Source: an uncultured Clostridia bacterium
Lineage (GTDB): Bacteria; Bacillota; Clostridia; TANB77; CAG-508
Direction of reading: 5' to 3'
Length of the DNA stretch: 10,269 bases
Assembly: GCA_948585895.1 (NCBI GenBank)
Contig: CAPBNZ010000021.1
Location: 6,362 to 16,630 of the forward strand
The position numbers and the translations under genes were made by a program. The notes under the pieces were generated by a model. The model was not told where the DNA came from and did no database searches. It saw only the letters and a list, made by a program, of their open reading frames with translations. This document shows, piece by piece, positions 6,756 to 10,269 of this stretch. Positions within the stretch are counted from its first letter, which is position 1. Every line of letters starts with the position of its first letter.

Positions 6756-6983
6756 TTAACGAAAATGAAAGAGCTTTTTGTGCTTTTTCATTTTCTTTTT
6801 TTGGGTAACACAAGTCCTATTTTTTAAATACTCTTTTTTTTGCCGTACTTTTTTGGCACAGCGAATCCGCTTTTGTGACAAAAATCTATCTTTTACAGAG
6901 CCATCCATTCCGTCAAGAGGACAGCTTATAGGTTCTGGGCATTCGCCAGAACAATGATAAACACAAAAACAAAAGTCTTTCAT
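6756..6983 (-). CDS. hypothetical small cysteine-rich protein, 75 aa
   Basis: I do not recognise this family. The gene is supported by AGGAGG (complement of 6992-6997) 8 bases before the ATG and a good promoter further upstream. Cysteines are at 5, 7, 11, 15, 21, 42 and 58; the N-terminal cluster CxCxxxCxxxC followed by CPxPxxCPLDG suggests metal or Fe-S binding, or a redox-sensitive thiol module. The rest is strongly basic (KKVRQKKEYLKNR, then KKKMKKHKK), suggesting nucleic-acid contact. No signal peptide or membrane segment is seen. The Lys-rich tail is encoded by a terminator hairpin acting on the opposite strand, so its sequence may be constrained by RNA structure. It diverges from the Cys-tail membrane gene at 7235. 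Confidence 0.75.
   Translation of the reverse strand: MKDFCFCVYHCSGECPEPISCPLDGMDGSVKDRFLSQKRIRCAKKVRQKKEYLKNRTCVTQKKKMKKHKKLFHFR
6761..6802 (+). terminator. second, tandem intrinsic terminator overlapping convergent gene 3' end
   Basis: A 14-pair stem (6761-6774 with 6782-6795, one G-U pair) has a 7-base loop and is followed by seven T at 6796-6802. It is oriented for plus-strand transcription, 16 bases after the first terminator. It lies wholly inside the 3' coding part of the minus-strand cysteine-rich gene, encoding its Lys-rich tail. Confidence 0.75.
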
Positions 6984-7006
6984 AAATAAAACCTCCTAGT
7001 GTTGTG

Positions 7007-7026
7007 CGATTGAAAATTTACAATCG
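7007..7026 (-). promoter_or_regulatory. 5'-leader hairpin of the 75-aa cysteine-rich gene
   Basis: CGATTG (7007-7012) pairs with CAATCG (7021-7026) around an 8-base loop, inside the inferred ~60-base leader and just upstream of the AGGAGG site. It is small and AT-rich, so its role is uncertain. Confidence 0.4.
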
Positions 7027-7051
7027 ACTTATTACAAAAGTGACTATTTAT

Positions 7052-7080
7052 ATCATACACCAAAATTGACATAAAGTCAA
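7052..7080 (-). promoter_or_regulatory. SigA-type promoter of the 75-aa cysteine-rich gene
   Basis: Read on the minus strand, TTGACT (complement of 7075-7080) and TATGAT (complement of 7052-7057) are separated by 17 bases. Transcription would start near 7045, giving a leader of about 60 bases. Confidence 0.72.
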
Positions 7081-7081
7081 T
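7065..7081. promoter_or_regulatory. inverted repeat over the -35 box, candidate operator
   Basis: ATTGAC-ATAAA-GTCAAT is a perfect 6-bp inverted repeat with a 5-base centre. It covers the -35 element and part of the spacer of the cysteine-rich gene promoter, a position where a bound dimer would block RNA polymerase. No known regulator consensus is matched with confidence. Confidence 0.4.
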
Positions 7082-7114
7082 ATGGGTTATAAGATTTTTC
7101 TTTTTAATAAGTAG

Positions 7115-7128
7115 CTATTAATTAATAG
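7115..7128. repeat. 14-bp perfect palindrome CTATTAATTAATAG
   Basis: CTATTAA/TTAATAG is a fully symmetrical palindrome midway between the two divergent promoters. It could be a shared regulator site, though AT-rich palindromes of this size can occur by chance in such DNA. Confidence 0.35.
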
Positions 7129-7183
7129 ATAGAGCAATTGAGATTTTATAAAAAGCTAAGGAACAAAATGACAAAAAATGACA

Positions 7184-7220
7184 TATAATACAATATAGTA
7201 TCAAACAAGGTACTATATTG
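7184..7220 (+). promoter_or_regulatory. promoter -10 and adjoining 10-bp inverted repeat before Cys-tail gene
   Basis: TATAAT is at 7184-7189, but no good SigA -35 box lies 16-18 bases upstream (GAACAA at 7161-7166). CAATATAGTA (7191-7200) and TACTATATTG (7211-7220) form a perfect inverted repeat with a 10-base centre, overlapping the expected start site near 7196. GGAGGTG begins at 7221, directly after it. It may be an operator, or an mRNA hairpin touching the ribosome binding site. The -10 region also fits the SigK pattern CATAnnnTA (7182-7190) with AC 17 bases upstream, a weak hint of sporulation control. Confidence 0.5.
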
Positions 7221-7234
7221 GAGGTGACATTATC

Positions 7235-7519
7235 ATGGAGCCACAAGAAACAATTTATTGCTATGACAACAGAGAACAAAAATGCGAAAAAAGAAAAAAT
7301 TGTCTAGGAATTGTAGCAATTATATTATTAACAGCATTTGTTTTTGTAATTGGATTACTAATAGGAGCAGCTCTAGCAATTGCAATACTTCTTTCATTAC
7401 CAGCAGTTATCGTTTTAGCTGTTATATTAGGACTATTATTAATTTTAACAATAATCTTAATGTTATGTAACAGAAAAAAAGAGAAAAAATGCAAATGTAA
7501 ATGTAAATGCTGTTGCTAG
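7235..7519 (+). CDS. hypothetical membrane-hairpin protein with cysteine-rich tail, 94 aa
   Basis: I do not recognise this protein. GGAGGTG (7221-7227) supports the ATG. Residues 1-23 are polar with Cys at 9, 17 and 23. Residues 24-77 are an uncharged hydrophobic stretch long enough for two membrane helices, with Gly40, Gly44 and Pro56 near a turn. Residues 79-94 are NRKKEKKCKCKCKCCC. Basic residues flank both ends, so by the positive-inside rule both tails should face the cytosol as a membrane hairpin. Ten cysteines in 94 residues, six in the last nine, suggest metal binding, disulfide cross-linking or lipid-like anchoring; none is shown. The tail is coded by a short TGYAAA tandem repeat (7490-7510). 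It is a monocistronic unit divergent from another Cys-rich gene. Confidence 0.82.
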   Translation: MEPQETIYCYDNREQKCEKRKNCLGIVAIILLTAFVFVIGLLIGAALAIAILLSLPAVIVLAVILGLLLILTIILMLCNRKKEKKCKCKCKCCC

Positions 7520-7521
7520 AA

Positions 7522-7551
7522 ATAAAAACCACCTGAAAAGGTGGTTTTTAT
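7522..7551. terminator. bidirectional terminator shared by Cys-tail gene and engB
   Basis: A 13-bp perfect stem (7522-7534 with 7539-7551) closes on a GAAA tetraloop (7535-7538). The plus-strand right arm ends GGTGGTTTTTAT, and the minus strand reads GGTGGTTTTTATTTC. The engB stop codon (7548-7550) lies within the stem, and the Cys-tail gene stop is only 2 bases away. Confidence 0.9.
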
Positions 7552-8141
7552 GATGAAGAAATAATAAATTGTTCTATGTAATTCCAAACCTCATCTTGAT
7601 AAATTTTTCTTTCAGAAGAAAAAGGTAAAGTTTTTATATCACCAAGAGGATTTAATTGTTTTTGCAAGTTTTTAACACTATCGTTAACTTTAGTTTTAGC
7701 AATTTTGTCAGCTTTATTTGCTAAAATTAAACAAGGTAGACCAGAAGAAATAATATAATGATACATTAATTTATCATTATCAGTAGGATTATGTCTGATG
7801 TCAACTAAGAATACAATTAAAGAGATTTCTTTTCGATGAAATAAATATTCTTCAATAAATTTCCCAACTTGTTCTTGTTCTTTTTTTGACATTTTACTAT
7901 AACCATAACCAGGTAAATCAACAAAATAAAAATTATCATCCATATTATAAAAATTAATTTGACGAGTTTTTCCTGGTTCACTACTAGTTCTAGCAAGTTT
8001 TTTTCGATTTATCATGGTATTAACAAAACTAGACTTTCCAACATTAGACTTTCCGACTAAAACGATTTCAGGTAGATGATTAGCAGGATATTGATTGGGT
8101 CTAACAGCAGAAATTTCGAATTTAGGATTTTTTACTAACAT
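7548..8141 (-). CDS. engB: ribosome biogenesis GTPase EngB/YsxC
   Basis: EngB (YsxC, YihA) is a small GTPase needed for assembly of the large ribosomal subunit. The 197-residue protein has all GTPase motifs: G1 GKSNVGKS at 30-37, G2 region PGKT with T59, G3 DLPG at 75-78, G4 NKAD at 142-145 and G5 SSE at 175-177. The ARTSSEPGKTRQINFY and DLPGYGYSK segments are family signatures. An in-frame ATG at 8165 would add eight residues, but AAGGAGG (complement of 8149-8155) lies between it and the ATG at 8141, so the shorter start is chosen. It follows serS after 37 bases and is the last gene of the operon. Confidence 0.95.
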   Translation of the reverse strand: MLVKNPKFEISAVRPNQYPANHLPEIVLVGKSNVGKSSFVNTMINRKKLARTSSEPGKTRQINFYNMDDNFYFVDLPGYGYSKMSKKEQEQVGKFIEEYLFHRKEISLIVFLVDIRHNPTDNDKLMYHYIISSGLPCLILANKADKIAKTKVNDSVKNLQKQLNPLGDIKTLPFSSERKIYQDEVWNYIEQFIISSS

Positions 8142-8148
8142 AATGATG

Positions 8149-8155
8149 CCTCCTT
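8149..8155 (-). promoter_or_regulatory. engB ribosome binding site that fixes the start
   Basis: AAGGAGG on the minus strand lies 7 bases before the ATG at 8141 and inside the longer alternative reading frame. This favours the shorter protein beginning MLVKNPKFE. Confidence 0.85.
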
Positions 8156-8178
8156 TTTGAAACAAATAAGACCTGTCC

Positions 8179-9459
8179 CTAATGTTTCATTTTTTCTAAA
8201 CCACCCATATAGGGTCTTAAAACTTCTGGAATGATGATACTACCATCTGGTTGATAATTATTTTCCATAATAGAAATTAGCATACGAGGTGGAGCAACTA
8301 CTGTATTATTTAAGGTGTGTGCAAAATAATTTCCATTTTCACCTTTGATTCGAATTCCTAATCTACGAGCTTGTGCATCTGTTAAATTAGAACAGCTTCC
8401 AACTTCAAAGTATTTTTTTTGTCTAGGACTCCATGCTTCGACATCACAAGATTTAGCTTTTAAGTCTGCTAAGTCGCCGCTACAACATTCTAATGTCCTA
8501 ACAGGAATATTCATACTTCTAAAGAATTCTACTGTATATGACCACATTTTATCATACCATTCCCAAGATTGTTCTGGTTCACAAACAACAATCATTTCTT
8601 GTTTTTCAAATTGGTGAATTCGATACACACCACGTTCTTCCATTCCATGAGCTCCCTTTTCTTTTCTAAAGCAAGGAGAATAAGAAGTCATGGTGTATGG
8701 CATATTTTCTTTTTTCAAAATTTGATTTTTAAATTTACCAATCATAGAATGTTCGCTTGTACCAATTAAATATAAGTCTTCCCCTTCTATTTTATACATC
8801 ATGGCATCCATCTCTTCAAAACTCATAACACCAGTTACTACATCAGAACGTATCATAAATGGAGGGATACAATAAGTGAATCCTTTGTTAATCATAAAAT
8901 CTCTAGCATAAGTTAAAACAGCAGAATGTAATCTTGCTACATCTCCCATTAAATAATAGAATCCATTTCCAGCTACTCGTCTGGCACTATCTAAGTCGAG
9001 TCCACCAAGAGATTCTAGTATTTCACCGTGAAAAGGAATCTCATAAGCTGGAACAATTGGCTCACCATATTTTTGCACTTCTACATTTTCACTATCGTCT
9101 TTTCCAATAGGAACAGATTTATGCATAATGTTAGGAATTTTCATCATGTTAGATTTCAATTCTTCAGCATATTGATTTTCTAATTTTTCATTTTCTTCTA
9201 ACTTTTGATTAATTTGGTTTACTTGCATTTTTACTTTTTCAGCTTCTTCTTTTTTTCCAAATTTCATTAGATTACCAATTTCATTGCTAAGAGCTTTTCT
9301 TTCTGCTCTTAAATTATCGCCATTTAGTTTAGCTTCTCTATTTTTTACATCTAAGCGAATTACTTCATCAACTAAAATTAATTTATCGTCTTGAAATTTT
9401 CTTTTGATATTTTCTTTTACAATATCAGGGTTTTCTCTTAAAAATTTAATATCAATCAT
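8179..9459 (-). CDS. serS: seryl-tRNA synthetase, divergent motif 3
   Basis: SerRS charges tRNA-Ser and, in organisms with selenocysteine, tRNA-Sec. The 426-residue protein starts MIDIKFLRENPDIVKENI, the usual SerRS opening. A helical tRNA-binding arm spans about 30-105. The class II core follows, with motif 2 FRKEKGAHG (264-272) through HQFEKQE (282-288), then VGSCSN (353-358) and DAQARR (361-366), and PEVLRPYMGG near the end. Motif 3 reads HTLNNTVVAPPRMLI (381-395) rather than the bacterial HTLNGSGLAVGR, and GAHG replaces the common GSAG of motif 2. Both resemble archaeal/eukaryal-type SerRS as I remember them. Longer in-frame starts exist (ATG at 9522), but AAAGGAG 9 bases before 9459 and family alignment decide. 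It sits in an operon with DUF1653 and engB. Confidence 0.94.
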   Translation of the reverse strand: MIDIKFLRENPDIVKENIKRKFQDDKLILVDEVIRLDVKNREAKLNGDNLRAERKALSNEIGNLMKFGKKEEAEKVKMQVNQINQKLEENEKLENQYAEELKSNMMKIPNIMHKSVPIGKDDSENVEVQKYGEPIVPAYEIPFHGEILESLGGLDLDSARRVAGNGFYYLMGDVARLHSAVLTYARDFMINKGFTYCIPPFMIRSDVVTGVMSFEEMDAMMYKIEGEDLYLIGTSEHSMIGKFKNQILKKENMPYTMTSYSPCFRKEKGAHGMEERGVYRIHQFEKQEMIVVCEPEQSWEWYDKMWSYTVEFFRSMNIPVRTLECCSGDLADLKAKSCDVEAWSPRQKKYFEVGSCSNLTDAQARRLGIRIKGENGNYFAHTLNNTVVAPPRMLISIMENNYQPDGSIIIPEVLRPYMGGLEKMKH

Positions 9460-9468
9460 TTTTATTAT

Positions 9469-9475
9469 CTCCTTT
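9469..9475 (-). promoter_or_regulatory. serS ribosome binding site that fixes the start
   Basis: AAAGGAG on the minus strand lies 9 bases before the ATG at 9459. The upstream in-frame ATG at 9522 has no such site and would add 21 residues absent from the family. Confidence 0.85.
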
Positions 9476-9488
9476 GTTGTATTTAGGG

Positions 9489-9504
9489 AAATGTTTGAAC
9501 ATTT
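9489..9504. promoter_or_regulatory. palindrome between DUF1653 gene and serS
   Basis: AAATGTT-TG-AACATTT has 7-bp perfect arms and a 2-base centre. It lies 30 bases upstream of the serS ATG. A 2-base loop is too tight for an RNA hairpin without opening a pair, so a protein-binding operator is the likelier reading. No T-box features are present in this 90-base gap. Confidence 0.4.
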
Positions 9505-9549
9505 GAGTCCATAGCATAACATATTTTCGCATTTTTTAATGTATATTTT

Positions 9550-9816
9550 TTAATTTATTTTTTGTGTATAGTCCTTTGACAATTCTTCACATAATTCAAA
9601 TCTAAGCTTTTGACCAGTGATATTATCAGGTCTTTGAGGAAGTTGTTCTAAAAACATTTTTTCTCTTCTTACCCATATCTTGGCATCCTGTCTTTCATAT
9701 AAAGGTTTGTAAATTACCATCCTTTCTTTTGTTTCGGAGTCTAATGCGATATCTTCTATAAAATAGTAGTTTCCTTTGAAATGTCTATAAACTTTGCCAA
9801 TTTGTACTTCTTCCAT
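9550..9816 (-). CDS. DUF1653 domain protein, 88 aa
   Basis: The N-terminal half matches the DUF1653 pattern: IGKVYRHFKGNYYFIEDIA (6-24), then DSETKERMVIYKPLYE (26-41) and IWVRREKMFLE (47-57). The family is a small beta-rich domain of unknown function common in bacteria. The last ~30 residues are less typical. AAGGAG (complement of 9826-9831) lies 9 bases before the ATG. It is the first gene of the operon with serS and engB; 90 bases separate it from serS with no terminator between. Its link to seryl-tRNA charging is unknown. Confidence 0.88.
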   Translation of the reverse strand: MEEVQIGKVYRHFKGNYYFIEDIALDSETKERMVIYKPLYERQDAKIWVRREKMFLEQLPQRPDNITGQKLRFELCEELSKDYTQKIN

Positions 9817-9849
9817 TTTTAAATTCTCCTTTCACTATTTAATGAGGCA

Positions 9850-9878
9850 ATTATACTATATTTTCTAATAATTGGCAA
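9850..9878 (-). promoter_or_regulatory. SigA promoter of DUF1653-serS-engB operon
   Basis: On the minus strand, TTGCCA (complement of 9873-9878) and a perfect TATAAT (complement of 9850-9855) are separated by 17 bases. Transcription should begin near 9843, giving a short leader of about 27 bases to the DUF1653 start. Confidence 0.78.
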
Positions 9879-10035
9879 GAAATTGGGAAAAATAAAAATA
9901 GAGAAATGATTGAAAAAAATATATTGAGGTTAATAAATAGGAAACGAAAAGTTATCTTATTATGGATAGAAAAGATTTCAATGTTGACATCCTAAGTTAA
10001 TAGTGTTGAAGAAGATTCAGAGAGGAGAGAAAAAA

Positions 10036-10269
10036 ATGTTTTTTGAAATGGTAAGGTTTATTTTATATTCTGGACTCATTGTATTAATTGCAAAATATAT
10101 CTTAGTTATAACTTTAAGAAAATTAGCAGAAAATCTAAATTTAAAACCCAAAACGGTAGGAAATATTGCAGGATATGCTACTTCTATACCAGAACTTTTA
10201 ACAATTAGCATTTCTAGCATAAATGGATTGATAAGTACAAGTATATTTAACATATTAAGTTCCAATGTA
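10036..10269 (+). CDS. membrane protein with Na+/Ca2+ exchanger-like alpha-repeat, 3' truncated
   Basis: The frame runs open through the window end; 78 residues are visible. GAGGAGAG lies 6 bases before the ATG at 10036. A hydrophobic segment at about 7-27 is followed by LRKLAENLNLKPKTVGN and then GYATSIPELL (46-55), with E53 matching the conserved glutamate of the CaCA-family alpha-1 repeat (usually GTSLPEL). SIFNILSSNV follows (69-78), resembling the GSNIFN part of the same repeat. Together these suggest a calcium/sodium antiporter-like inner-membrane protein. The spacing between the two halves looks shorter than in classical members, so it may be a diverged subfamily. It is transcribed divergently from the DUF1653 operon. 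No clear promoter was found; TTGACA at 9984 lacks a matching -10. Confidence 0.7.
   Translation, partial: MFFEMVRFILYSGLIVLIAKYILVITLRKLAENLNLKPKTVGNIAGYATSIPELLTISISSINGLISTSIFNILSSNV

Noticed and set aside
8142..8178. Minus-strand AGGGACAGGTC between serS and engB as a REP-like element
   Set aside because: A single short copy with no inverted partner or transposase in the window.
9460..9549. T-box riboswitch for serS
   Set aside because: The gap is only 90 bases and contains no T-box consensus sequence, specifier stem or antiterminator; the RNase J leader likewise lacks T-box sequence.
9984..9989. TTGACA as promoter of the truncated antiporter-like gene
   Set aside because: The hexamer 17 bases downstream is TGAAGA, a poor -10 box, so it is not called as a feature.
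10017..10265. 82-residue minus-strand frame at the right edge
   Set aside because: It is antisense to the plus-strand gene starting at 10036, which has a good ribosome binding site and recognisable motifs.

Overview
The window reads as chromosomal housekeeping DNA from a very A+T-rich Firmicute, most likely a Clostridia-class anaerobe. The evidence is AT-biased codon use, strong AGGAGG-type ribosome binding sites, SigA-like promoters, intrinsic terminators, and a gene set typical of Clostridia: RNase J, a ~550-residue clostridial-style GluRS with an N-terminal extension, DUF951, EngB/YsxC and DUF1653. I cannot name a genus. No rRNA, tRNA, CRISPR array, insertion sequence or phage gene is visible.

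Left part (1-2450): the 3' two thirds of an AMP-forming acyl-CoA synthetase is cut by the window start. A 350-base gene-free stretch with two sizeable hairpins follows. Next comes a well-formed promoter preceded by three 11-bp-phased TGTAA repeats, driving an unrecognised 282-residue coiled-coil protein that ends in a strong terminator.

Middle (2414-6745): a consensus promoter lies in the terminator's own T-tract and opens a ~360-base structured leader to RNase J. RNase J is followed by glutamyl-tRNA synthetase and DUF951, and the unit closes at two tandem terminators. I read this as one operon coupling mRNA turnover and tRNA charging.

Cysteine-rich island (6756-7551): two small, unrecognised, cysteine-rich genes are divergently transcribed from a shared 251-base region. 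One encodes a 75-residue soluble protein on the minus strand; the other a 94-residue membrane-hairpin protein with a KCKCKCKCCC tail. The shared region holds three inverted repeats placed like operators. This is the part of the window most likely to hold something undescribed.

Right part (7548-10269): a minus-strand operon, DUF1653 - serS - engB, has a good promoter and a terminator shared with the convergent cysteine-tail gene. SerRS carries a motif 3 unlike the usual bacterial one, pointing to a divergent and possibly transferred lineage. The last 234 bases are the start of a plus-strand membrane protein with a sodium/calcium-exchanger-like alpha-repeat motif, cut off by the window end.
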